The notes beneath the pieces are model-generated. The model was not told where the DNA came from and did not search any database. It worked only from the letters and a program-made list of their open reading frames with translations. The translations under genes were made by a program, and so were the position numbers. This document shows, piece after piece, positions 19,501 to 27,167 of a DNA stretch of 64,000 bases; positions within the stretch are counted from its first letter, which is position 1; each line of letters opens with the position of its first letter. Origin of the DNA: Winogradskyella endarachnes (GTDB lineage Bacteria; Bacteroidota; Bacteroidia; Flavobacteriales; Flavobacteriaceae); assembly GCF_009741275.1 (NCBI RefSeq), contig NZ_WOWS01000002.1:434001-498000 (forward strand), given 5' to 3'.

Positions 19501-19987
19501 CAAAACCACCATTTTCGCTCATATCTACTTTAGAGTAGGTTAAACCATCATTGACACCATCTCCATCAATTTCACCCACAAAATCAGGATTTGATGTATT
19601 AAAATGATGTGGTTCATCTACAGTAAATATGTAATAAACATTTGGGTCTTGAGGTTTTGGAACAATAAGACCAGAAGATGTACTAGAAGGGTCGCCTTTT
19701 AATCCGGTTCCATTCTGCATGATTTGATGAACTCCTCCAACAACATTTGTTCCGCTCCAAACAGTTATACCGTCAGAATAAAATAATAGATTTCCATCCG
19801 CATCAGAAATAGACGTACAGCCTTCTAAAGTATTAATTTGTCCACCAGTAATCGCTGTAACAGAACCATTTTCGGCATTAAATTGTAGGCCTGCATTTTG
19901 CCCAAAATACCAAAATGAAGCTTCATTTTGAGTAAATAGTTGGAGACTAGTAATTATTAATATAAAAACTAAAATTTTCTTTTTCAT
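16553..19987 (-). CDS. T9SS type-B surface protein with propeller-like head
   Basis: Secreted protein of 1144 residues with signal peptide MKKKILVFILIITSLQLFTQ. The head (~20-430) begins EASFWYFGQNAGLQF, with LEGCTSISDADGNLLFYSDG, YYIFTVDEP, LGYIKASPDGSKLVVAHHG and PYGVEFSANNKKVYA. These are spaced blade-like repeats of a WD40/PQQ-type beta-propeller seen in many flavobacterial gliding-associated proteins. An Ig-like domain (YTWSFNN), four CD-type modules (~525-905), further Ig-like repeats and a type-B sorting domain (FFTPNNDTVNDFWQV, IYIFDRYGKL, GWDGMYNG) follow. It is the first gene of the 1144-813-593 operon. No promoter box is obvious, but a short palindrome lies 21 bases upstream of the start. 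Confidence 0.9.
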   Translation of the reverse strand: MKKKILVFILIITSLQLFTQNEASFWYFGQNAGLQFNAENGSVTAITGGQINTLEGCTSISDADGNLLFYSDGITVWSGTNVVGGVHQIMQNGTGLKGDPSSTSSGLIVPKPQDPNVYYIFTVDEPHHFNTSNPDFVGEIDGDGVNDGLTYSKVDMSENGGFGAVDATEKNVPLITYDINDQLESELKCSEKITAVKADDCTSFWVITHFTDKFYAFKITENGVLVDEAGNSIEPTISTTGPLVPTTGYRKNALGYIKASPDGSKLVVAHHGFEANIAGQDAPGGVYLFDFNSATGEVSNPLELYSPSEGDSPYGVEFSANNKKVYATVAEGAGGFGESSIIQWDLDGDNNHITNSRGTISTPNAGQYSAAAIQLGIDGKIYRAQFDFNDQSNSGTYLGVITNPEADYQDVIYNAQGVALPSSTKSRIGLPPFIQSLFNTEIDIINNGISTTELKLCTGDDYTLVATNITGADYTWSFNNTPLTETSSQLYIDTPGYYEVYIEPNNGDCPIEGSAVVGVFDIPVANPLTDIQVCDDSNNDGFQSFNFSDKDSEALLDQDTSIYQVHYFENEEDANSGENEIVFPYINLTNPQTIFVRVDNLENPNCYDINSFNLEVFNVPQISDLNTIEICDNLNNPNDGIGSFNFNDLESSIFGEQDITNTSITYHLSQDDADTKTSALPINYSNSSAFNETIFVRIENILNADCYSTLSFNLEVNPIPIANDISIIQCDEDGIPEGFTTFNLNNHLDDITNSATDYSVEFYVTQLDAENQENAVNANAFQNYYNPQIIYTRVADLNSDCINYSEISLEVSTTSSNNTNLELCDDDGTEDGFATFNLSNADAAILAGTTISLDLSYYETYEDALLENNPLSNNYTNTTPYNQTIFGRVENANACYGISEIALTVFTLPNIETIAETKYCLNTYPETIILTGGVLEDIPNNYYYLWSTGETTSEIEISEAGVYTVRVTNTNGCFKDRTVTVLPSNIATITNIEVIDASENNSISVFVTGEGDYEYALDNEFGTYQNSNTFSNVLPGLHTVYVRDKNECGITEDLVSVIGFPKFFTPNNDTVNDFWQVYGITEQFEANAIIYIFDRYGKLLKELDPLSAGWDGMYNGHNMPTSDYWFKVTLEDGRVYTNHFTLKR

Positions 19988-20007
19988 AACAGCTTAATGT
20001 GCAGCAA

Positions 20008-20020
20008 ACACATAATGTGT
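20008..20020. repeat. Short palindrome upstream of the surface-protein operon
   Basis: ACACAT, A, ATGTGT: perfect six-base arms around one base, just upstream of the start at 19987. TAATGTG occurs again at 19995-20001. A small operator is possible; chance is not excluded in AT-rich DNA. Confidence 0.3.
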
Positions 20021-20092
20021 ACAAGATATGATTAGAAATTTAATTCTAAAAATTTTTTAACTACACATTAATAAGCAACACTGCTAAAGCTA

Positions 20093-20917
20093 TTATAAAT
20101 CTCTCTTTTTTAATAATTGATACGATAAAGAGACAAAAATAGCTGTCCAACCTAATACAATAACAATCTCGTACCAATGTACAGCATAGTCGTACATCAT
20201 ATCTGTTTTATCAGGGAACTTTGTCATTACAATTCTTTGAATAGGTTGGTTTATAAGGTTCCACATAGATTGTAGTGGCATAAAGTTATGTACTCCGTCT
20301 GCTATTGATTCAGTTAATTTCCATCTCATTAGTCCGTAAGTAATGCTTTCTGTAATGTATAACAAGAATAAAAAACCTAAGGCAAATGCAGACCGTTTTA
20401 CTAGCATACCTAAAAATAAACATAGACTAAAAAAGCCGACTAATTTTACAAAATATGCCAATAAGAATTCAACTTCTCTAAAGACAATTGAAGCCTCTGT
20501 ATAGCTAGAATAGTATAACCCAATAAAATATGTTGCCAAACCTATTAATAGTGTAGCACAAAGGGAGAAAAATACTATAGTGTAAAATTTAGATAGAATA
20601 AATTCCTTTTTACTTAACCCATCAATAAGATTTTGTTTTAGTGTTTTATTACTGTACTCATTGCCAATCATGCTAACCACAACAATAGCAAAGAAAAATT
20701 TAAATTGAGCGGCAAAAAAGGTGGTAACATGCCAAATAATTGGAAAGTTAAAAATACCGAGTTCACCCAATTCTAAAGTAAAAAAACCAAAGAAATTAAT
20801 TTTAATGGATGAAAGAATTAATACTGTAAAAGGTAAAATAAATGAAATTATAATTAAGACTCTACTGGCTTTATTTAGCCAAAGTTTTTGTAATTCGAGT
20901 TGAATAAGACGTAACAT
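20093..20917 (-). CDS. ABC-2-type transporter permease
   Basis: Inner-membrane permease of 274 residues with about six hydrophobic segments: near 18-40, 60-85, 108-130, 150-170, 175-195 and 245-268. The layout and the motif MIGNEYSNKTLKQNLIDGLSKKEFILSKF (read as two halves around KTLKQN) are typical of ABC-2 permeases, where the cytosolic helix contacts the ATPase. It lies 75 bases downstream of an ATP-binding protein in the same direction, so the two form one exporter. The substrate cannot be read from sequence; relatives include bacteriocin-immunity, drug and lipid exporters. Confidence 0.85.
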   Translation of the reverse strand: MLRLIQLELQKLWLNKASRVLIIISFILPFTVLILSSIKINFFGFFTLELGELGIFNFPIIWHVTTFFAAQFKFFFAIVVVSMIGNEYSNKTLKQNLIDGLSKKEFILSKFYTIVFFSLCATLLIGLATYFIGLYYSSYTEASIVFREVEFLLAYFVKLVGFFSLCLFLGMLVKRSAFALGFLFLLYITESITYGLMRWKLTESIADGVHNFMPLQSMWNLINQPIQRIVMTKFPDKTDMMYDYAVHWYEIVIVLGWTAIFVSLSYQLLKKRDL

Positions 20918-20992
20918 ATTTTGGTTGGTTTTATTAGTTTTTATTCTGAAATGCTTTCAAATATCAATTTCAGAATTATAGAATGATAATGA

Positions 20993-21895
20993 TTAGTTTT
21001 CTTGGCCGTCAGTTAATTGTAAGAATTGCTCTTCTAAACTTTCTTTTCGTTTCACCAAATGAGATAGTAAAATGCCTTTTTCAAACATTAACTTATTAAA
21101 ATCTGAGGCTGACATAGGCTCACTTAAAAACGCTGTGATTAATTCGCCTTCAACTTTAACTTTCTCAATTTTAGCATGAGATTCTAAAATATTAACTAAT
21201 TCTTGGTGTTTTTCTGCTTTTAATTCAAAGAAACCATGACTATTAATCATTTCATCTACACGACCAGAATATAATTTTTCACCCTTACGTAAAACTACCA
21301 CATGCGAGCACACTTTTTCTACTTCATCTAATAAATGCGAAGCCAATAAAATAGTGGTGCCATTTGCAGCAATATCCTTAATTATTTGACGTATTTGGTG
21401 AATACCTTGAGGGTCTAAACCATTTGTAGGTTCATCTAAAATTAAAATTTCAGGATCATTAAGAAGGGCAGAAGCAATAGCTAAACGTTGTTTCATACCT
21501 AAAGAATAGGTTTTGAATTTATGTGTTTTTCGGTCTAATAAACCAACAATTTCTAGTTTTTCATCGATTTTATTTTGAGGAACGCCTTTAATTTTACAGA
21601 CTAATTTTAGGTTCTGTTCAGCCGTCATATAAGGGTAAAAATTAGGCCTTTCAATAATAGCGCCAACTTGCTTTAACGCATCATGTGTGCTGGTTGTTCC
21701 GTTAAACCACTGAAAGTCGCCTTGTGTTTTGTTTACAACATTTAGTACAATGCCTAATGTGGTAGATTTTCCGCTTCCGTTAGGTCCTAATATACCGTAA
21801 ACGTTACCCTTGTTTATGGTAAAGCTTAAGTCTTTTACAGCAGTTAGATAGCCAAATTTTTTAGTAAGATTATTAATGGTAAGTATTGGTTCCAA
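20993..21895 (-). CDS. ABC transporter ATP-binding protein
   Basis: Cytosolic ATPase of 300 residues. Walker A GPNGSGKS is at 37-44, the signature SLGMKQR at 131-137, Walker B LILDEP at 151-156, and a switch histidine lies in LLASHLLDEVE. The C-terminal ~85 residues form the accessory domain usual in CcmA/NatA/BcrA-type ATPases that pair with ABC-2 permeases. It is transcribed ahead of its permease partner. All ATPase motifs are intact. The substrate is unknown. Confidence 0.92.
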   Translation of the reverse strand: MEPILTINNLTKKFGYLTAVKDLSFTINKGNVYGILGPNGSGKSTTLGIVLNVVNKTQGDFQWFNGTTSTHDALKQVGAIIERPNFYPYMTAEQNLKLVCKIKGVPQNKIDEKLEIVGLLDRKTHKFKTYSLGMKQRLAIASALLNDPEILILDEPTNGLDPQGIHQIRQIIKDIAANGTTILLASHLLDEVEKVCSHVVVLRKGEKLYSGRVDEMINSHGFFELKAEKHQELVNILESHAKIEKVKVEGELITAFLSEPMSASDFNKLMFEKGILLSHLVKRKESLEEQFLQLTDGQEN

Positions 21896-22030
21896 AATAA
21901 TTGAGTTTAGAAATACCTAAAATTTACGATGTACTCAAAGTAATTGCTAGATATTGATTGGTTATGTAAGTATGACGAAAGAGGTGTTTATTTGTTACAA
22001 TAATTTAAATAAAACTATTAAATTTAGAGA

Positions 22031-23104
22031 ATGAATGAAGATTTAAAGATATCAAAAAAGAAACCGACATATCCTGTGTCTGAGAAACTAGATGCCTATT
22101 TAACGCATTATAGAAGAAATATAAATTTACCAATCTATTACGATGATTTATTGCGTTTTCAGGGCTCTATTGTTGTGTACGATAAAAATGATGTAGACAC
22201 ACTTTGGGTGCGTGTTTATTATAATGATTATGAGCGCGATGAAATTGACTTAAGTTTAAAAAAAGTATATTCTAGTTTAGTTTCTGATGGTAGTGAAGGT
22301 ATTTTAAAATATTTAAGCGTAGATGCAATTGACTTTTGTACGTTTGGAAACTCCAAACCTTTTAGAGTTAAAGTTAGAAACATTTTAAACGATAATTACA
22401 CTTATTTTTATATTAAAAAAGCGGATGCATCACGTATTTATGGTTTAGAATTAGAACATATGTTATCGCCACATAGTTTAAATTTTTTAGTGTGTAAAGA
22501 AACCTTAATTGAAGAGCATATAGCTGGTATTCCTGGCGATGAGTTTATAAAAAAAATGTTGCCAGATTGTAGCTCTTCTGAAAAATCACAAATAGCAAAG
22601 GAGTTTGTGAAATTTAATGAGCGTTGTATGATAAGGCTCCTGGGAGATATGCGATCGTATAATTATGTATTTGTTCCTATTCACGATTTTGACCAAGTGG
22701 TATTTAGAATTAGAGCCATTGATTTTGATCAACAATGTTACGAAGGCAATCTAAAAATATATAGACCTCAATTTTTTAAAGAGAATTTTAAGATGGTAGA
22801 ATTGGTGAAAGAAAGAATACAGAAAGAATCGGTTGATCAATATAAAATTGAAGAGCGTTCTATAGTTGCAAAAAGAATGTTGAGTTATAAAAACCGTTTA
22901 AGACGTGTTTTGGATTGCATGGATAACGATAAAATATCTACTGATGAGCATATTGAATTACTTAAAACTCAAATTTTTAATTACACACATGATGTTAATT
23001 TTAAGAAAAGTAAAAATATGGGTGAAGTGTTAAAATATGCACTAGATTTTGTTAAACGAAATTATGAAGGTGTTGGTTTAAAACAATTAAAAAATTCTAT
23101 TTAA
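22031..23104 (+). CDS. Conserved hypothetical with a divergent kinase-like (APH/HipA-type) signature
   Basis: No family name recognised. The 357-residue protein has no signal peptide or membrane segment. It carries, in the correct order, elements that resemble the protein-kinase-like fold: a strand with lysines (YFYIKKAD, K129/K130), a helix with glutamates (GLELEHML), a hinge-like EEHIAGIPGD (161-170), a catalytic-loop-like GDMRSYN (D206 and N211, the D-x4-N spacing of APH-type kinases) and a DFG-like IDFDQ (D231). The C-terminal ~100 residues are helical and basic. It sits directly against the next gene (stop TAA immediately followed by ATG), so the two are very probably cotranslated. Kinase activity is an inference. 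The start ATG follows a purine-rich TTTAGAGA. Confidence 0.75.
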   Translation: MNEDLKISKKKPTYPVSEKLDAYLTHYRRNINLPIYYDDLLRFQGSIVVYDKNDVDTLWVRVYYNDYERDEIDLSLKKVYSSLVSDGSEGILKYLSVDAIDFCTFGNSKPFRVKVRNILNDNYTYFYIKKADASRIYGLELEHMLSPHSLNFLVCKETLIEEHIAGIPGDEFIKKMLPDCSSSEKSQIAKEFVKFNERCMIRLLGDMRSYNYVFVPIHDFDQVVFRIRAIDFDQQCYEGNLKIYRPQFFKENFKMVELVKERIQKESVDQYKIEERSIVAKRMLSYKNRLRRVLDCMDNDKISTDEHIELLKTQIFNYTHDVNFKKSKNMGEVLKYALDFVKRNYEGVGLKQLKNSI

Positions 23105-23554
23105 ATGTTTGATGTTTTAGCTGAGTTACTTTATTGTAGGGAAGACTATAAATATAGGAAACGCTTAAAAGCTAGACGTAAATTTGAAGATGAAAATAAT
23201 TTACCAAGAAAAATTATAATACATCCAGTTTGGAGACTTATATTCATTGTGGTGCTTGTTATTGTTATGGTAAGATTAATTGTTGGTTTTATTTTTGTTT
23301 CTGATAATGGTTTAAAACAGACTTCAAAACAAATATTAGTAATTAATGAAATTTTAGAAAAAGAAAAACAGGCTATTGGTAGTTATCCTCAGGAATTAAA
23401 AACAATTATTAGAAATAATCCACTACGGAAACATATAACAAAAGATTATTGGGGCAATGAATTTTTTTACCAACAATTAGATAATGGTCAATCTTATATT
23501 TTAATTTCTAATGGTAAAGACGGTATTTTAAAAACGGAAGATGATATAAAGTAA
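23105..23554 (+). CDS. Membrane-anchored protein with type II pseudopilin (GspG)-like C-terminal domain
   Basis: 149 residues. A basic, charged N-terminal segment (1-40) precedes one membrane helix at ~41-65. The soluble part ends in a pattern very like major pseudopilin GspG: GSYPQEL (92-98), DYWGNEFFY (114-122) and ISNGKDGILKTEDDI (134-148), the last matching the GADG..G.GEDADI calcium loop. Unlike true pseudopilins it has no prepilin peptidase site and its helix is not at the N-terminus, so it is probably not assembled into a pilus. No other type II secretion genes are nearby. It starts right at the stop codon of the kinase-like gene and is followed by a terminator, making a two-gene unit. 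Confidence 0.75.
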   Translation: MFDVLAELLYCREDYKYRKRLKARRKFEDENNLPRKIIIHPVWRLIFIVVLVIVMVRLIVGFIFVSDNGLKQTSKQILVINEILEKEKQAIGSYPQELKTIIRNNPLRKHITKDYWGNEFFYQQLDNGQSYILISNGKDGILKTEDDIK

Positions 23555-23589
23555 AAACTTGCCGAAATAATTAATTAAGGCAAGTTTTT
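23553..23589. terminator. Bidirectional terminator
   Basis: AAAAACTTGCC (23553-23563) pairs perfectly with GGCAAGTTTTT (23579-23589) across a 15-base loop, with A and T runs on both sides. It lies between two convergent genes (stops at 23554 and 23613) and can serve both. Confidence 0.8.
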
Positions 23590-23612
23590 TACTTTTATAA
23601 TAGTGTTATATT

Positions 23613-24128
23613 TTAGTTCCAATTCTCATCAAAATTGAGATTGTCATAATCATCTAAATCAAAATCATCATCAAATTCATTGAAGTCTTCATCCGCTTCC
23701 GCTTCAAATATTTTTTCGGGTGCTTCATCTGGTATTTGCCCATGTACGTACATTAGGTTAGGGTAGTCAGTGCCTTCAGCTTCTTCTACTATTTCTCCTA
23801 ATTCTACGTAGAACGTCCACATATTCATAAAATCGTAAACATAGATTAATCTGGTAGAAGCTTCGTGTACTACATCATTAATAATGGTAGTTGCCATCAT
23901 TTTAACTTCATTGCCAGCTTCACTCATATCCATCATTGCAATTTCTTCACCTTGATTCCACTGTTCATCACTAACATAAAATGAAGCCATTTCCATTCCG
24001 TTAAACCCAAAAGATTGGGTAATAACATTATGTAAATCTTCCATAGTGTCTCTTTCGCGTATCTCAATATCGCGAAACACATCATCTTCCGTATCGTTAT
24101 CTAGGATAATTCTAAATCTATAAATCAT
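23613..24128 (-). CDS. Plasmid pRiA4b ORF-3 family protein
   Basis: 171-residue cytosolic protein. The N-terminus MIYRFRIILDNDTEDDVFRDIEI with TMEDLHNVITQSFGF and ASFYVSDEQW matches the pRiA4b ORF-3-like / IS1096 TnpR-like fold (PF07929), a small beta-grasp-like domain of unknown function. RLIYVYDFMNMWTFYVEL is the other conserved block. The C-terminal ~35 residues are almost entirely acidic (DEDFNEFDDDFDLDDYDN). Despite the family name nothing mobile is nearby; members are common single chromosomal genes in Bacteroidota. It has a -7-like box only four bases before the ATG. Confidence 0.85.
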   Translation of the reverse strand: MIYRFRIILDNDTEDDVFRDIEIRERDTMEDLHNVITQSFGFNGMEMASFYVSDEQWNQGEEIAMMDMSEAGNEVKMMATTIINDVVHEASTRLIYVYDFMNMWTFYVELGEIVEEAEGTDYPNLMYVHGQIPDEAPEKIFEAEADEDFNEFDDDFDLDDYDNLNFDENWN

Positions 24129-24132
24129 ACTG

Positions 24133-24140
24133 CAAAGTTA
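24133..24140 (-). promoter_or_regulatory. Putative -7 promoter box TAACTTTG
   Basis: Minus-strand TAACTTTG followed by CAGT and then the ATG at 24128. With initiation ~5-7 bases past the box, the mRNA would have essentially no leader. Confidence 0.45.
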
Positions 24141-24153
24141 ATAGATTTTTTAA

Positions 24154-25170
24154 TTATTTACTGAAGCGATGTAAAGTAAATATCATGGCGCTTAATAAAA
24201 TAAAGGCGCCTACTTGATGCAATACACCCAACCAAACCGGAACCGCTAACAGTAAGGTTAAAACACCTAATAAAAATTGAATACCAACCATAATTAGTAA
24301 GATGTTAATACCTTTCTTTTGGTATTTGGTTGTAGCTGCTTTGTTTCCTTTGTACCAAAGGGCAAGGATTAAAATTGCAACAACATATGCTAAGGTTCTA
24401 TGTACAAACTGTACTCCACTTTTTCCTTCTAAGAAGTTGAGGTATGTTGGATTTTGTTCTATAAAAACGGTTTCGTGAATCCATTTACCTTCATTCATTA
24501 ATGGCCAATGATTATGAATCCATCCTGCATCTAATCCTGCCACAAAGGCACCATATATAATTTGAATAATAAGAATTACTAAGCTCCATCTTATAAAATT
24601 TCGTAATTTTTTATCAATGACTTTTTTATGTGGAAATATTAAATCTAAAGCTACCCAAAATGTATAGGCAAAGGTTAAAAAGGCGGTAGTTAAATGTGCT
24701 GCTAACCTGTAATGACTAACATCTGGTCTATCTACCAAACCACTTTTTACCATGTACCAACCAAGAAACCCTTGAAATCCTCCCATTATTAATAGAATAG
24801 TGGCTTTTTTTATCGTTGATTTTGAAAGGCGTTTTTTTATTAAGAAATAAACAAAAGGAATAAAAAAGACTAAACCAATAAAACGGCCAATCACTCTATG
24901 AATCCATTCCCAGAAATAGATATCTTTAAATTCTTCAATTGTAAAATGATTATTTAGTTTTTGGTACTCTGGATATTGTTTGTAAAGTTCAAAGGCTTCA
25001 TTCCATTCTACCTCATTCATTGGTGGAATTGTACCAGATATTAATTTGTAATTTGAAATAGATAAACCAGAATGCGTTAATCTAGTTATACCACCAACAA
25101 CAACCATGATGAAGATTAAAATGCAACCTGTTAGTAGCCAATAAATTACGGTTTTGTTTTCTTTTTTCAT
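24154..25170 (-). CDS. ctaA: Heme A synthase (COX15/CtaA family)
   Basis: Integral membrane enzyme of 338 residues that oxidises heme O to heme A for cytochrome oxidase. About eight membrane helices. Family motifs: VVVGGITRLTHSGLSI (24-39), EWIHRVIGRF (88-97, H91), HYRLAAHL (153-160), VHRTLAYVV (256-264, H257) and VLHQVGAFILLSA (317-328, H318). The paired histidines are the heme ligands. The start overlaps the upstream GNAT gene by four bases (ATGA), so translation is likely coupled. The other cytochrome-oxidase assembly genes are not in the window. Confidence 0.93.
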   Translation of the reverse strand: MKKENKTVIYWLLTGCILIFIMVVVGGITRLTHSGLSISNYKLISGTIPPMNEVEWNEAFELYKQYPEYQKLNNHFTIEEFKDIYFWEWIHRVIGRFIGLVFFIPFVYFLIKKRLSKSTIKKATILLIMGGFQGFLGWYMVKSGLVDRPDVSHYRLAAHLTTAFLTFAYTFWVALDLIFPHKKVIDKKLRNFIRWSLVILIIQIIYGAFVAGLDAGWIHNHWPLMNEGKWIHETVFIEQNPTYLNFLEGKSGVQFVHRTLAYVVAILILALWYKGNKAATTKYQKKGINILLIMVGIQFLLGVLTLLLAVPVWLGVLHQVGAFILLSAMIFTLHRFSK

Positions 25171-25622
25171 CTTTTTATTTTTTTCTCAAAGCACAAACTA
25201 TTTTTAACACCTTTATATTGACCATAGTTTGGAATAATTTGATAAGCATTTGTTTTGTAAAACGCAACAGCCTCTTGTTGTCTAATTCCGGTTTCTAGGA
25301 TACATGACGAATAGTTTAATTCTTTAGCCCAATCTTCTAGTTCCAATAGTACTTTTGTAGCAATGCCCTTATTTCTTGCTTGTGTAGTCGTAAACATTCG
25401 TTTCACTTCAACACTGTTTTCATTATATTTTTTAAAAGCTCCACAAGCAGATGGTTTTCCATCTAAGTAGGCAATAACAACATGTTTTAGTGCCTTTATA
25501 GAATTAAACTGATTATAAAAATTGTGCTCATCACCATCTGTTGTTTTTAGATAAGCATCGAGTTGCTTAACTAAAAATATAAAATCTTCATTTTCTGCAT
25601 TGGATCTAATAATTTTTATCAT
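25167..25622 (-). CDS. GNAT family N-acetyltransferase
   Basis: 151 residues with the GNAT fold. The acetyl-CoA binding block is MFTTTQARNKGIATKVLLELEDWA (motif A, with a Q/RxxGxA-type loop at NKGIA), and motif B-like features are CILETGIRQQEAVAFYKTNAYQ. The LETG..Q.EAV.FY pattern is typical of small amine- or amino-acid-acetylating GNATs. The acceptor substrate is unknown. It sits between the CCA enzyme (3-base gap) and heme A synthase (4-base overlap), so it is in a three-gene operon of unrelated functions. Confidence 0.88.
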   Translation of the reverse strand: MIKIIRSNAENEDFIFLVKQLDAYLKTTDGDEHNFYNQFNSIKALKHVVIAYLDGKPSACGAFKKYNENSVEVKRMFTTTQARNKGIATKVLLELEDWAKELNYSSCILETGIRQQEAVAFYKTNAYQIIPNYGQYKGVKNSLCFEKKIKR

Positions 25623-25625
25623 CTT

Positions 25626-27038
25626 TTAAGATGTTTCAAGTCCTAATTGCTTCCCTTTTTCTAACATCAATTCAAAAGCAGCTTCATGCTCATTAGGGAT
25701 TTCTCCTTCTAAAATAGCTTCTTTTATAGCTTCTTTAATAATACCAATTTCTCTTGAAGGTTTTAAGTTGAAGGTTTTCATAATTTCTTCACCTGTAACT
25801 GGTGGTTGAAAATTACGCACCTGATCACGTTCTTCTACTTCAATAATTTTCTCTCTTACTTTTTTGAAATTATTGTGATATTTCTTGAATTTTTTTGGAT
25901 TTTTGGTTGTGATATCTGCTTCACAAAGCGTCATTAAATCGTCTACATAATCACCAGCATCAAAAACCAAACGTCTAACTGCAGAATCCGTAACATCGGT
26001 TGCTAATACAATTGGTCTAGAACTCATAAAAACCATCTTCTGTACAAACTTCATCTTGTCATTTAATGGCATTTTTAAACGTTTAAATAGTTTGTAAACC
26101 ATTTTTGAGCCTACAAATTCGTGCGCATGAAAGGTCCAACCAATTTTTTTCTGGAACTTTTTAGTTGGTGCTTTTCCTATATCATGCAACAGAGCCGCCC
26201 AACGTAACCAAAGGTTGTCCGTTGTTTTGGCAATATTATCTACAACCTCTAAAGTGTGATAAAAATTATCTTTGTGCCGTTGTCCTTCAATTTCGTCAAT
26301 GCCTTTTAATGCTGTTAACTCTGGAAGTATGTATTCTAAAAGTCCTGTTTTTTCTAAATGAATAAACCCAATTGAAGGTGTCTTACTTTCAAGAATTTTA
26401 TTGAGTTCTACAACAATACGTTCTTTAGTGATAATCTTTATACGTTCTTTATTATCTGCAATGGCTTTAAGAGATGCGTCTTCAATTTTAAAGTTTAATT
26501 GTGTTGCAAAACGTATTGCACGCATCATTCTTAGTGGATCATCACTATACGTAATGTTTGGGTCTAAAGGTGTGCGAATAATTCCCTTATCTAAATCACT
26601 AAGTCCATTAAATGGGTCTAATAACTCTCCGAAATTATTTTCATTTAAACTTAAGGCTAAAGCATTAATAGTGAAATCTCTTCGGTTTTGGTCGTCTGCT
26701 AAAGTACCGTTTTCAACAATAGGATTTCTACTGTTTTCGTTATAGCTTTCTTTACGTGCGCCAACAAATTCAACTTCAATATCCTCGTAACGTAACATCG
26801 CTGTTCCGTAAGTTTTAAATACTTGAACTTTTGGTTGATTAGGTAAATTTTTAGCCACTTGTTTGGCCAATTCAATTCCGCTACCAACAGCAACCACATC
26901 AATATCTTTAGCATTGCCACGTTCTAATAAATAATCGCGCACAAAACCACCAATGACATAACAATCTACATGTAATTCTTCAGCAGATTGTGTGATGTAT
27001 TTAAAAATATTGTGTTTTAAGGCTTGTTTGTGGTTCAT
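25626..27038 (-). CDS. cca: tRNA nucleotidyltransferase (CCA-adding type) with HD domain
   Basis: 470 residues. The class II polymerase-beta-type head has GGFVRDYLL (30-38) and the catalytic acidic pair KDIDVV (D45, D47); [10 protein letters not shown] (119-128) and [16 protein letters not shown] follow, the classic tRNA-NT signature. An HD phosphohydrolase domain starts near residue 257, with [13 protein letters not shown] (H285-D286). It adds or repairs the CCA end of tRNA; the sequence alone cannot separate a full CCA enzyme from a CC- or A-adding one, but no second tRNA nucleotidyltransferase is in the window. First gene of the operon with the GNAT and heme A synthase genes; a -7-like box lies 65 bases upstream. 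Confidence 0.92.
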   Translation of the reverse strand: MNHKQALKHNIFKYITQSAEELHVDCYVIGGFVRDYLLERGNAKDIDVVAVGSGIELAKQVAKNLPNQPKVQVFKTYGTAMLRYEDIEVEFVGARKESYNENSRNPIVENGTLADDQNRRDFTINALALSLNENNFGELLDPFNGLSDLDKGIIRTPLDPNITYSDDPLRMMRAIRFATQLNFKIEDASLKAIADNKERIKIITKERIVVELNKILESKTPSIGFIHLEKTGLLEYILPELTALKGIDEIEGQRHKDNFYHTLEVVDNIAKTTDNLWLRWAALLHDIGKAPTKKFQKKIGWTFHAHEFVGSKMVYKLFKRLKMPLNDKMKFVQKMVFMSSRPIVLATDVTDSAVRRLVFDAGDYVDDLMTLCEADITTKNPKKFKKYHNNFKKVREKIIEVEERDQVRNFQPPVTGEEIMKTFNLKPSREIGIIKEAIKEAILEGEIPNEHEAAFELMLEKGKQLGLETS

Positions 27039-27103
27039 ATGATAATTGAATCAACAGAAATTCTTCAAATTAATTGAAAAAAATACTGTTTTTTTTAGCT
27101 GTG

Positions 27104-27111
27104 CAAAGATA
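27104..27111 (-). promoter_or_regulatory. Putative -7 promoter box TATCTTTG
   Basis: Minus-strand TATCTTTG followed by C, 65 bases upstream of the CCA enzyme start. Motif match only; no clear -33 element. Confidence 0.4.
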
Positions 27112-27167
27112 CAACACAAGGCTAATCTAATAAAATGAATAACAAGCTTTTTAGACTGTTTTAACGA

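Noticed and set aside
20032..20049. TTAGAA/TTCTAA hairpin as a terminator between the surface operon and the ABC genes
   Set aside because: Weak AT-only stem, no run of Ts at the right place for the minus-strand gene, and it lies upstream of the surface operon.
23613..24128. pRiA4b ORF-3 family name read as plasmid or IS-element cargo
   Set aside because: No transposase, terminal repeats or plasmid genes are nearby; this family is a common single chromosomal gene.
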